Source of the DNA: Stercoripulliclostridium_A sp045535235
GTDB lineage: Bacteria; Bacillota; Clostridia; Christensenellales; DTU072
Length of the DNA stretch: 64,000 nucleotides
Assembly: GCA_045535235.1 (NCBI GenBank)
Contig: JAZSLG010000071.1
Location: forward strand, 1 to 64,000
Direction of reading: 5' to 3'
Positions 12,979 through 22,083 of this stretch are shown piece after piece. Both the position numbers and the translations under genes were made by a program. Numbering within the stretch: the first letter of the stretch is position 1; each line of letters begins with the position of its first letter. Below the pieces are notes generated by a model that was not told the origin of the DNA, did not search any database, and saw only the letters and a program-made list of their open reading frames with translations.

Positions 12979-14589
12979 ATGATTTATCATAGTAAATATA
13001 ATGTAAACCCTGCCGACGTTGTCGATGGTGCAATCAATTGGAAGATTACGGGCAACGGTGCATTTATCATCGCAGAATACGGTGGAACAAAGTATTTCGT
13101 TAAGAGATATACTATGGGTCCAAGAATGCCCACCTCTGAAATTCCAGAACCTGTTTATTCCGATAATAAAAAGACGGCGGACGCTTTGACACAAAAGCAG
13201 GAAGAAATCCGTCGTTTGTTTAAAAAGGCGGGACTTAACGTTGACACTCATCACATAGTTGTAGAGGAAGAAAACTTTTGGGATGACGATAATATGTTCG
13301 TTACGGTTACTCGCGTAATACCCAACGAAAACGAAGGCTTTGATTACAAGAGACTTAGTCAAAAGGATTTCGTAAAATTGTGTTGCGATATAACGGAACT
13401 CATAAGAAAAATTCACGATGCCGGTGTTACGCATGGTGATTTGAAAGAAAAAAATATATTAATTCAAAACAATTCCGGCGCATTTGTACCTTATCTTATT
13501 GACTTTGATTCCTCCTATCCAAGTGATTATCCTACTAGAAAAAAGAGTGATGGTACTCCCATGCTTTCTGTTCCGATAGTATATTCACCCGGTTATCAAA
13601 GTCCGGAAATCGCTATTAATAACTTTAATAATGATAATGGCGACGAGGTTGACACAACGTTAATTAGTAATAAAACGGACATTTTCACGTTGGCTTTAAT
13701 TTTCCACAAGCTTTGGACTGGTATTTTCCCTACCGTTATAGGTGACGATTGTCCCGTTGCGGAAGCAGTATACATGAGAACGCCCATTAGATTAGACTCC
13801 AAGTTTGACGTAATCCTTGGAGCTAATAACGAGTGTAAATTCTCCGGCTTACTCGAGTGGATGCTTTCTAAAGAGGGTAAGGATAGACCTACCGCACAAC
13901 AAGTATTGGACGTTTTGAACGATAGGTTGGACGTAGGCGAGCATTTTGCTTACACGGGCGCTCCGCAAAGATTTGATTTGGATCCCCACCGCGTTCATGA
14001 AAGCGCAATAGAGATTTTGGATAGAGAAGCGCTAAGGGCACTTGGACTAAGATCTTTAGTAAAGATAACGGAAGGCGGTAATTACAAATATCTTGTTAGA
14101 AAAACAGATGGCTCTGAGTTTAGGTACACGGTAGACGAACTCATAACTAACGGCTATGCTAAAGCAAAACCCATCAGTTTGGGTACGCTTTTCCCCGAGG
14201 ATAGCGCAGTTATTGAATTTGTAAGCGCCGATGAGATAGCTAAGCTAGGTGTAATTTCGATTGAGCCTCGTGATTTGGGCTTTAGAAAATTCTACTTTGT
14301 TAAGCTAATGAATGGTGGTGGATATACAGCGAGCAAGACTGCTTTGATTGATAGAGGAATTGCAAGGCTTAAACCTGTTACTCCCGTATCGATAGCTATG
14401 GACGACGCTCCTTGGCCCGAGCATGGTTCAAGTTATCGTAAAGAAAATCTCATAGCAAGAAAAATTATTAAGATAGAAAAAGTAGTGGAAGACGGTCAAC
14501 ACAAATATAAGATTATTTATGATGATGGTGGTACACAAAGTGAACGTATCGTTGCCGTAAGCTATCTTAAAATCATGAAAATATTATAA
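12979..14589 (+). CDS. Ser/Thr protein kinase with C-terminal beta domains
   Basis: Residues ~20-315 form a eukaryotic-type protein kinase. The ATP-anchoring lysine is in YFVKRY (Lys42), the catalytic loop is HGDLKEKN (152-159; Asp154, Lys156, Asn159), and the magnesium loop reads DFD (175-177) in place of DFG, an unusual but tolerated change. VYSPGYQSPE is the activation/P+1 segment and KDRPTAQQVL ends the domain. Residues ~340-536 hold about three similar SH3-like beta units (YKYLVRKTDGSEFRY, FVKLMNGGGYTASK, KYKIIYDDGGTQSER). It has no membrane segment. Beside a PP2C phosphatase and vWA proteins it should phosphorylate operon partners or a common target. Confidence 0.85.
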   Translation: MIYHSKYNVNPADVVDGAINWKITGNGAFIIAEYGGTKYFVKRYTMGPRMPTSEIPEPVYSDNKKTADALTQKQEEIRRLFKKAGLNVDTHHIVVEEENFWDDDNMFVTVTRVIPNENEGFDYKRLSQKDFVKLCCDITELIRKIHDAGVTHGDLKEKNILIQNNSGAFVPYLIDFDSSYPSDYPTRKKSDGTPMLSVPIVYSPGYQSPEIAINNFNNDNGDEVDTTLISNKTDIFTLALIFHKLWTGIFPTVIGDDCPVAEAVYMRTPIRLDSKFDVILGANNECKFSGLLEWMLSKEGKDRPTAQQVLDVLNDRLDVGEHFAYTGAPQRFDLDPHRVHESAIEILDREALRALGLRSLVKITEGGNYKYLVRKTDGSEFRYTVDELITNGYAKAKPISLGTLFPEDSAVIEFVSADEIAKLGVISIEPRDLGFRKFYFVKLMNGGGYTASKTALIDRGIARLKPVTPVSIAMDDAPWPEHGSSYRKENLIARKIIKIEKVVEDGQHKYKIIYDDGGTQSERIVAVSYLKIMKIL

Positions 14590-14602
14590 TGAGGAAATTG
14601 CC

Positions 14603-17020
14603 GTGAATTATTTTAAGTTTTATAAAGTTCAAAAAAACGAAGATTCGGACCCATATTTGTTTATTAATGAAGCAAATGGTGAAGGAATAGTTGCCGTTGC
14701 CGATGGTTTGGGTGGCTCCGGCTCTTTCGTTCACGTTATAGAAGAGAACGATAAGAAAGGAAATTTTGAAAAAACGCTAAAAGAGAGTTTTTTACCCGAG
14801 TATTATCTTAAGGAAGAAGTTCCCACCGAGGAAAAAGAAGAGAAAGTAGTAGAGCAAGCGCCAGAAAACGCAGATAATGCCTCCGAACAAGCGGAAAATG
14901 CGGAGGAGAAGGGCGAAGAACAAGCCGAAGAAATCCCCGTTGTTGAGGAAAAGGTTACCGTTGAGGAAGCACCTAAGGGCGACGAAGAGTTTGAAAAGTG
15001 GGTTGACCAAATGCTAGCTCCCATGCTTGACGACGAATCGGACACCTCTGCTCTTTGGGGTTCACGTATTGCAATTGCGCGTACTATCTACTATTTGAAA
15101 AGCAACCCCAACAAGGCTCTTAGCGACGAAGAAACTAGGAAAGAAATGGTGGAATTCGTCTATAAAGGCTTGAATGACGTTAAAGATACTTTCCATTTGA
15201 AAACCGGTAATATCGCAGGTCAGTCAACCTTGCCTACCACTCTTGTAGTTATGAAGTACAAGGAAATGGAAGAGGGAGTAAAGGTTGAAGTTGTTTGGGC
15301 AGGCGACTCCAGAGGCTACGCGCTAATCCCCGGTAAAGGCTTAAAACAACTCACCGAGGACGACGAAGACGGCTCCGGTGCAATAAACAACCTCTTCTCT
15401 ATCCATAAAGAGAAAAATGCAAACACCGTTTTGCATTATAAAGAGGTTCTTTTACCCAAGAAAAGTGCTATTTTTGCTTGCAGTGACGGTTTCTTCGACC
15501 CATTCGATCCCATCGATAACATTGGCGTAGAATGCGTATTGTTGGATGCGATAAATAAAGCAAATTCCTATGAGGAGTTTGAAGAAGAATGGCATGCTTT
15601 CTATAAGCCCACCACTCACGACGATTGCAGTATATCTTTCGTATCCCTTGGCTATGATAGTTACGAGGCATTCAAAGATGATTTTTGTGATGCAGAAAGA
15701 ATGCTAAAAGTAAGGGGCTTGTTTGACGATTATAGTAAGTATAGAAAGCTTTTCTTAATCTTTGATGGTATAGAAGATCGTCCCGAGGAATACATTGAAG
15801 AAAGAGCTATGGCAAGAAAGGATAGTATTTTGGATATTATTTCACAAGCTATCGTAAGCGGACAAGAAGACGGTGTTATTACGGATAAAGAAATAGCCAT
15901 ATACGAAAAACTAAAGAAAGATAAAAAGGAAGAGGCAGAATCGAAAAAAGGTGAAGCCATATACAAAAAGAGAGCAGAAATATTAAATGATATTAATGAT
16001 AATATCCAAGACTGTTCTAAAATCTTTGACGTTTTTAACCTTGACCAAGGTGACGACGTGCTTTTAGCAATAAACGAGGCTAATGGTACGTATAAAGCGT
16101 TTGAACAAGCTAACAAAGAATTGGAGGCGGTGAATACACAACTGGCGGATTTGGAAAAGGATCAAAAGCAAGTTGAGGCTCGCGGAGATGCTATTATCAA
16201 TTCAAAAAGCAAGAAAAATGCAGATGGGAAAATTATTTTCAGCTTGAACGACAGACTGCAAGAGTTGGAAAAATATATTGCCGAATACAAGCAAAGAGAG
16301 AATGAGAATAATGATATAACCCATCGCAAACCAATTAATTGTGGACCGGACGACCATTATTTGGAAAATGCAAGAAAAACCAGCCATGAAGCAAGATCTC
16401 AATATAAAAAATGGGAAAAAGCCAAAGAAAATCTTGAAAAAGTTAAACAAGATTGGATTGACAAAAAACCAACTTGCAATAATTTCTTTGGAAAAATCTT
16501 TAAGCTGTTCTGTGGCTTGATGAATCAATTCTTTGATAGAAAACTTTTTGAAATAGACAAAGAAATCATAGAGCCTATTAAAAAAGCACTTGAAGAATAT
16601 CATCAAATAGGTGGGAAGATTGAGGCGATTAAGAAAGAGATAGAAAAGAAAGATAAAGAAAAAGAAAAGATTTGTGCCGAGTGGCAAAAGAATATGTCGT
16701 CTCTAAATAAAGATTTGCCGAAGATGATAGAGAATTGTGATCATTACTTTACCAAAGAGGCAATTGTTAAATACGATTTACCGGTTAATTGTCCTCAACC
16801 GCAAGAGATTACGGCAGAAGATCTAAAAATTGCTCTAGATGATGAGTACGCTGGCATAATTGAAAATTATAAAAAGTGTAATCAAAGCTTAATAGATAGA
16901 GTGTTTAATCGTAGTAAGGTGGAGTTATTCAGGTCGTACAAGGATTTGGATGAAAACGAGGCCAGAAAAGCGAAAAAAGAGATAGCCGAAATGGAAAAGA
17001 ACTATTTTGTAATAGATTAA
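14603..17020 (+). CDS. PP2C-family phosphatase with acidic insert and long coiled-coil tail
   Basis: The 805-aa protein starts GTG 14603, 13 nt after the kinase stop. The PP2C fold spans ~1-370: VADGLGGSGSF (metal ligand Asp34), TTLVVMKY, WAGDSRGYAL, ACSDGFFDPF and DDCSISFVSLGY are its conserved blocks. An acidic Glu/Ala-rich insert (about 72-125) interrupts the fold after the first metal site. From ~390 to the end the protein is helical, lysine/glutamate-rich coiled coil with no recognised domain, which is unusual for PP2C enzymes (~250 aa). It should reverse the neighbouring kinase; the tail may bind partners or form filaments. A terminator follows. Confidence 0.85.
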   Translation: MNYFKFYKVQKNEDSDPYLFINEANGEGIVAVADGLGGSGSFVHVIEENDKKGNFEKTLKESFLPEYYLKEEVPTEEKEEKVVEQAPENADNASEQAENAEEKGEEQAEEIPVVEEKVTVEEAPKGDEEFEKWVDQMLAPMLDDESDTSALWGSRIAIARTIYYLKSNPNKALSDEETRKEMVEFVYKGLNDVKDTFHLKTGNIAGQSTLPTTLVVMKYKEMEEGVKVEVVWAGDSRGYALIPGKGLKQLTEDDEDGSGAINNLFSIHKEKNANTVLHYKEVLLPKKSAIFACSDGFFDPFDPIDNIGVECVLLDAINKANSYEEFEEEWHAFYKPTTHDDCSISFVSLGYDSYEAFKDDFCDAERMLKVRGLFDDYSKYRKLFLIFDGIEDRPEEYIEERAMARKDSILDIISQAIVSGQEDGVITDKEIAIYEKLKKDKKEEAESKKGEAIYKKRAEILNDINDNIQDCSKIFDVFNLDQGDDVLLAINEANGTYKAFEQANKELEAVNTQLADLEKDQKQVEARGDAIINSKSKKNADGKIIFSLNDRLQELEKYIAEYKQRENENNDITHRKPINCGPDDHYLENARKTSHEARSQYKKWEKAKENLEKVKQDWIDKKPTCNNFFGKIFKLFCGLMNQFFDRKLFEIDKEIIEPIKKALEEYHQIGGKIEAIKKEIEKKDKEKEKICAEWQKNMSSLNKDLPKMIENCDHYFTKEAIVKYDLPVNCPQPQEITAEDLKIALDDEYAGIIENYKKCNQSLIDRVFNRSKVELFRSYKDLDENEARKAKKEIAEMEKNYFVID

Positions 17021-17040
17021 TCTAGTCTTTTATTAAGAAA

Positions 17041-17066
17041 GGGTTCCTTTAGGAACCCTTTTTTTA
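17041..17066 (+). terminator. terminator of the vWA/kinase/phosphatase operon
   Basis: GGGTTCC (17041-17047) / GGAACCC (17052-17058), loop TTTA, T run to 17065. The AAAG/TTTT flanks extend it. 17067-17266 beyond it holds no gene. Confidence 0.9.
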
Positions 17067-17266
17067 TTGCTAATGAAAAAGTGAATTGCATTTTGTAAAA
17101 TTTACAAAAAAGTTGTAAAAAGGGAAAAAGACTATGATTGAATAAAGACTGAGAGCATGATAGAATGTTAGTAGTAGGAGTAGAATGCTTACTTCGTAAG
17201 CAAAAATAAAGGAAGAAATTTTAGCAGTAAATGAGAAAAAAGCATTAAAAATTTATCAAATTTCTA

Positions 17267-17321
17267 TTTACAAACCTAATTTTATGTGTTAATATACTTC
17301 TCGCACGGCTTTGAACGTGCG
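17267..17321 (+). promoter_or_regulatory. promoter and leader hairpin of the helicase/MoxR operon
   Basis: TTTACA (17267-17272), 17-nt spacer, TAATAT (17290-17295). The leader then begins with CGCACG (17302-17307) / CGTGCG (17316-17321). It is followed by GGACGAAAG (about 17325), and later TCCAAACAAAAAA near 17360. The 5' untranslated region is long, ~245 nt to the ATG at 17549, suggesting post-transcriptional control. The long leader has no reading frame of note. Confidence 0.6.
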
Positions 17322-17548
17322 GTAGGACGAAAGATTATTTATCTAATCATCATTTAATTATCCAAACAAAAAATTAATAGACGTTAGCGGTAGGAGTATT
17401 CGTGTACCCTTATTGCTTAGTTAGTTTTAATCAATCAGCAATATAATTGCGCTATTTTACGCGATATTTGTCGATTATTAGCGTACCGTAAAGAGGACGT
17501 ATAATCATCTATAATATCAAACCAAAGAGAAAGATAAGGAGAAAAGAT

Positions 17549-20500
17549 ATGCTTCATTTGAGACGAAATGATTTGGAAGAGATTGTAAAATCAATGTCGA
17601 GTGGCCCTATAACCGCAAAAGACCTTGACGAATTAATCAAGGGCTTGGGTGAAGTGTATAAGGAAGTCAAAGAAAGAGAGGACGTCGCCGAACAAAAAAG
17701 GCTTCAAAAGGAAAAAGAAGAGCGCGAAAAGGTGGAAAACGTTACCTGCATGGAGCTTCCTTTGGACTATGAGAACTATTTTGAATACGATATGAATGCA
17801 ACGAGTGTGCGCGTAGAGTCGGCATCCGATGCTTTGATAACCTCGCTAAACAATTTGGGCAGAGTGGATATTGAGTATATGTCGGTAATATCGGGACTTA
17901 CGCACAAGGCTCTCATAGTGGAACTTAAAGGTGCCATATACCAAAATCCGGACAAATGGGAGGAATGTTTTTACAAAGGTTGGGAGACTGCTGATGAATA
18001 TTTGTCGGGCAATCTACTGCGCAAACGAGCCAAAGCCGTTGACTGTGAAAAAAAGTATAAAGGATGGTTCCAGGATAATATTAGGGCAATCGACGAGGTC
18101 CTTCCCGATGCCGTTTCCACCCTTGATATATACGTTACTTTAGGCTCGCCCTGGGTGCCGACCGACGTGATTGAGGACTTTATAGACTATCTATACAACC
18201 ACAAAAAGACCTACGTAAAATTGCGTGGTAGCGTTATTCACGACGAAGAAACGGGAACTTGGGAAATAATTGATAAAAACCGTTACTATCACGACACGCT
18301 AAGCACCAGCACCTACGGTACCGATAGAATGGAAGCACTTTACATTTTGGAAAAAACACTCAATATGCGTTCGATTGCCGTAACCGACGAGGTGCCGTGC
18401 ATTAGTAATAAGTCGGGTAAAAAGCGCGTAATTAATCAAAAAGAGACCCTTCTTGCTATTGAAAAGCAAAAGAAGATGATAAAAATGTTCCAAAATTGGG
18501 TGTGGCGTGACGATGCTCGCAGAGAGCGCCTTGAAATTATCTACGAGAATAATTACAGTTGTTACCGCACGAGAAAGTATAACGGATCCTTCCTCACTTT
18601 TCCAAAGATGAATCCCGATATCGTTCTTTATCCATACCAAAAGGACGCCGTCAGTCGCATATTGTTTTCGCCCAACACCTTGCTTGCGCACGACGTAGGC
18701 TCGGGGAAAACCTATATCATGATTGCCGCCGGTATGGAAATGCGCCGAATGGGTTTGTCTAAGAAGAATATGTACGTCGTACCTAACAATATAGTGGGAC
18801 AATGGAACAGAATGTTCTTGGAGCTTTATCCTAGTGCGCACTTGCTCGTGGTGGAGCCAAAGCATTTTACACCCGCAAAAAGACAAGATACCCTAAAAAA
18901 GATTAGGGATAACGACTATGATGCGGTAATTATGGCGTACAGCTGTTTTGACCAAATTCCTCTTTCTTATGATTACTATCTTGCCGAAGCTAGGGAGCGT
19001 AAAAAGGAACTGGAGAACAGAGTTTTCTCTAGGGCTAGGACCACGCATACCGTTCAAAAAAAGTTGGAGAAGATGAAAAAAGAGGTGTCGGAGCTATCAC
19101 AACAGTTATATAACGTAGTGATGGCAGGTGAAATTTACTTTGACCAGTTGGGCATTACCAGGTTATTCGTAGACGAGGCGCACAACTATAAGAACGTACC
19201 CGTGGAAACCAAGATTAATAACGTACTTGGAATATCGGAGACAGGTAGTGAAAAGTGTAAGCTTATGATGGCAAAGGTGCATCAAGTACAAAAGAGTAAC
19301 GAGGGAAAGGGGGTTGTTTTTGCAACGGGAACGCCCATAACCAACTCAATAACCGATGCCTTTATCATGCAACTCTATCTACAAAGCGGTGAACTTGCCT
19401 TATTAGATATACAAAACTTTGATGCGTGGGTAGGCATGTTTGCCGAGAAGGAAGAAAGCTTTGAAATCGACGTCGATACCAAGAATTATAGGTTGGCAAC
19501 AAGGTTTTCCAAGTTTCATAATATCCCGGAGCTAACTTCGTTATTATCATCTATTGCGGATTTTCATATCACTAAAACTAGCGAAGATTTACCCGTATTT
19601 ACGGGATATACTGATGCTTTGGTGGGGAAAACGCCTGATTTCCAAGATTATTTGGACAAAATATCCGACCGAGCCGAAGCCGTAAGAAAGGGGCAAGTTG
19701 GTAGGAACGAGGACAATATGCTTTTGATAACTACCGATGGTAGAAAGGCTGCTCTCGACCTTCGTTTGGTGGATAACACTAAACCCTTCGTGTTCCAATC
19801 AAAGGTGGCACGTTGCGCCGAAAACGTCTATAACATATACGATAAGACAATGGAAGGGAAATTGACACAATTGGTTTTTTGTGATACATCCGTTCCCAGT
19901 GACCGGTTTAATATGTACGACGAACTCAAAAGGTTGCTTTTGGCCCTTGGTATTCCCGAGCAAGAAATAGCATTTATACACGACGCAACGACGGACAAGA
20001 GTAGGCTTGCATTCTTTGACAAGGTGCAAAAGGGCGAAATTAGAGTGCTAATGGGATCCACTTTCAAGTTGGGTATTGGCGTAAACGTACAAAACAAGCT
20101 GGTTGCCATCCATCATTTGGACGTGCCTTGGCGCCCTGCAGATATGGTACAACGCGAAGGAAGAATACTACGTCCCGGCAATACTAATGGTAGAGTATTC
20201 ATATACCGCTACGTAACGGAAGGGAGTTTTGATGCGTACTCGTGGCAACTCTTGGAGAGTAAGCAACGCTTCATATCCGGTCTGCTTGCCGGATCCATCA
20301 CCGAAAGGAATAACGTTGATATTAGCGATACTATACTAAATTACGCCGAAGTAAAGGCGCTCGCAATAGGTAATCCTCTCATTAAAAAGAGGGTGGAAAA
20401 GGCAAATGAGTTAACAAAACTTTATGCTTTACAAGCCAAACACGTGGAGAATAAGGACAAAATTTCGAGAAAACAGCAAGAAATTCCCACTCTTATCAGT

Positions 20501-20971
20501 CAGGCACAAGAGAGAGTGGACAAATGCAAGGCGGACTTTGATTACTACACCGAGCATAGGATGGAGCTAGGAAAAGAGGATAAAACGCGCTACGCTAAGC
20601 TTGTTTACAACGGAGTATTAGACAACGAAATGCAAATTGAGGAGCGCGTGATAGGAGTCTTCCAAGGCTTTGATATCATACTTCCCTCCCACATGCAAAA
20701 TGAAAGACCTTTTATTTATCTAGCGCGCGAAAGTCGTCACCAAGTGGAAATCGGCGAATCGGAAGTAGGTGTTGTTTTCCGCATGATTAACTGCTTAGAT
20801 AACCTCGGCAAGCGCCTCGATAGACTAAGATACAGAGTGTCACAGTTGGAGTTTGAACGCATCGAAATTGAGCGCGAACTTAACAAACCGGGTGGATACC
20901 TTGATGAAATTGAGGCACTAAAGAATGAAATCAAAGAAATTGATAGAAAATTGGGGGTAAAACTTAAATGA
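17549..20971 (+). CDS. SF2/SNF2-type helicase related to conjugative-element helicase-methylases
   Basis: The 1140-aa protein opens with a charged coiled coil (1-65). Residues ~75-350 match the middle part of large plasmid/ICE-borne methylase-helicase proteins (e.g. GWETADEYLSGN, 144-155, and TLGSPWVPTDVIEDFIDYL, 197-215). The helicase core follows: HDVGSGKT (381-388), NNIVGQWN (413-420), DEAH (542-545), ATGTPITNS (592-600), GSTFKLGIGVNVQ (836-848) and QREGRILR (868-875). The usual N6-adenine methylase domain is absent. Helical C-terminus from ~900. The start has AAGGAG 7 nt upstream. Its stop overlaps the MoxR start (ATGA), so the two are translationally coupled. Confidence 0.85.
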   Translation: MLHLRRNDLEEIVKSMSSGPITAKDLDELIKGLGEVYKEVKEREDVAEQKRLQKEKEEREKVENVTCMELPLDYENYFEYDMNATSVRVESASDALITSLNNLGRVDIEYMSVISGLTHKALIVELKGAIYQNPDKWEECFYKGWETADEYLSGNLLRKRAKAVDCEKKYKGWFQDNIRAIDEVLPDAVSTLDIYVTLGSPWVPTDVIEDFIDYLYNHKKTYVKLRGSVIHDEETGTWEIIDKNRYYHDTLSTSTYGTDRMEALYILEKTLNMRSIAVTDEVPCISNKSGKKRVINQKETLLAIEKQKKMIKMFQNWVWRDDARRERLEIIYENNYSCYRTRKYNGSFLTFPKMNPDIVLYPYQKDAVSRILFSPNTLLAHDVGSGKTYIMIAAGMEMRRMGLSKKNMYVVPNNIVGQWNRMFLELYPSAHLLVVEPKHFTPAKRQDTLKKIRDNDYDAVIMAYSCFDQIPLSYDYYLAEARERKKELENRVFSRARTTHTVQKKLEKMKKEVSELSQQLYNVVMAGEIYFDQLGITRLFVDEAHNYKNVPVETKINNVLGISETGSEKCKLMMAKVHQVQKSNEGKGVVFATGTPITNSITDAFIMQLYLQSGELALLDIQNFDAWVGMFAEKEESFEIDVDTKNYRLATRFSKFHNIPELTSLLSSIADFHITKTSEDLPVFTGYTDALVGKTPDFQDYLDKISDRAEAVRKGQVGRNEDNMLLITTDGRKAALDLRLVDNTKPFVFQSKVARCAENVYNIYDKTMEGKLTQLVFCDTSVPSDRFNMYDELKRLLLALGIPEQEIAFIHDATTDKSRLAFFDKVQKGEIRVLMGSTFKLGIGVNVQNKLVAIHHLDVPWRPADMVQREGRILRPGNTNGRVFIYRYVTEGSFDAYSWQLLESKQRFISGLLAGSITERNNVDISDTILNYAEVKALAIGNPLIKKRVEKANELTKLYALQAKHVENKDKISRKQQEIPTLISQAQERVDKCKADFDYYTEHRMELGKEDKTRYAKLVYNGVLDNEMQIEERVIGVFQGFDIILPSHMQNERPFIYLARESRHQVEIGESEVGVVFRMINCLDNLGKRLDRLRYRVSQLEFERIEIERELNKPGGYLDEIEALKNEIKEIDRKLGVKLK

Positions 20972-22083
20972 GTGATATAAAACTAAATGACGTAGTAAAC
21001 ATGAACGTAGACGCTTTCGTGGAAAAGCTAGGTGGGGCCTATTCTACCATTATAAACAAGGGATTGCCCGTCAAAAGTTTTCCATCCGTCATGCTTTGGG
21101 GCGCGCCGGGTGTCGGTAAATCGCAAGGAGTAAGGCAAATTGCCACCAAAATAGAGGAAGAAACGGGCAAAAAGGTTTTCGTTACCGACGTTCGTCTGCT
21201 CCTATTTAATCCCATCGACCTTCGTGGTATACCCACGGCAAACCAAGATAAAACTCTTGCCGTTTGGCTAAAACCACAAATATTCCAAATGAACGAAAGT
21301 AAGGACGTTGTGAACATATTGTTTTTGGACGAAATATCGTCGGCTCCGCAGTCGGTACAAGCCTCCGCTTACCAAATTACTCTCGATAGGGTTGTGGGTG
21401 AGCATAAACTACCCGAAAACTGCATAGTTATTGGCGCAGGTAACCGTTTGACCGATAAATCCGTCGCCTATAAAATGCCAAAAGCCCTTGCTAACCGTTT
21501 GCTACATATTAACGTTGAGGGTAGTTTTGCGTCGTGGAATAAGTGGGCGGTTAAGAGTGGAATAAACGCCAAAGTATTAGGCTTTCTTTCCTTCCAAAAG
21601 GATAGTTTGTTTAAGGGTAGCGAGAACTCGGAGGACCTCGCTTTCCCCACACCACGTTCGTGGGAAATGGTTAGCAACGTCCTTAACTCGGTATCCGACG
21701 ACGTAAAAGAGGTTTTCCCATTTATTGCGGGGCTTGTGGGCGTGGGTATGGCATCGGAATTTCGTACTTGGTGCAAAATATATGCCAATTTGCCTAAAAT
21801 AGAGGACATTTTTGCAGGAAAACGCCCGCCCGTTCCTCGCGATACCGATGCATTATATGCTTTGGTTTCCGCCATGGTGTCCCATGCACGAGAGATTAAA
21901 AACGACCTTGGTAAAATCGCAAATTCCATCGATTATGCGAACTTAATCCCCGCAGACTTTTCGGTAATACTAATGAAAGATTATGCTTATTTGGAAAAGG
22001 ATTATCAAAAAAAGTTAATGGCCATTCCCGAATATATGCGTTGGTTACAAACGAGGGGGAAATTGTTAAATGGTAATAACTAA
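20968..22083 (+). CDS. MoxR-type AAA+ ATPase
   Basis: The 371-aa protein is a AAA+ ATPase of the MoxR kind. Visible motifs are Walker A GAPGVGKS (45-52), Walker B ILFLDE (117-122), sensor-1 GAGN (154-157) and the arginine-containing ANRLLHI region (~166-172). MoxR ATPases act as chaperones that load or remodel a vWA-domain partner. Here the partner is encoded next, with 14 nt overlap (start at 22070). The ATG overlaps the helicase stop by 4 nt. The tight coupling says the three products form one complex or act in order. Confidence 0.9.
   Translation: MSDIKLNDVVNMNVDAFVEKLGGAYSTIINKGLPVKSFPSVMLWGAPGVGKSQGVRQIATKIEEETGKKVFVTDVRLLLFNPIDLRGIPTANQDKTLAVWLKPQIFQMNESKDVVNILFLDEISSAPQSVQASAYQITLDRVVGEHKLPENCIVIGAGNRLTDKSVAYKMPKALANRLLHINVEGSFASWNKWAVKSGINAKVLGFLSFQKDSLFKGSENSEDLAFPTPRSWEMVSNVLNSVSDDVKEVFPFIAGLVGVGMASEFRTWCKIYANLPKIEDIFAGKRPPVPRDTDALYALVSAMVSHAREIKNDLGKIANSIDYANLIPADFSVILMKDYAYLEKDYQKKLMAIPEYMRWLQTRGKLLNGNN

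Noticed and set aside
12961..13434. 157-aa minus-strand frame
   Set aside because: It is the antisense shadow of the kinase N-terminus, which has clear kinase motifs.
16202..16687. 161-aa minus-strand frame rich in Phe/Leu
   Set aside because: Antisense to the lysine-rich coiled-coil tail of the PP2C protein, which produces such composition.
17302..17548. cyclic-di-GMP-type riboswitch in the helicase leader
   Set aside because: GGACGAAAG recalls the GGACGCAAAGCC word, but the rest of the riboswitch core, including the partner loops, is not present.
18299..18886. 195-aa minus-strand frame
   Set aside because: Shadow of the helicase gene that has all SF2 motifs in the plus frame.
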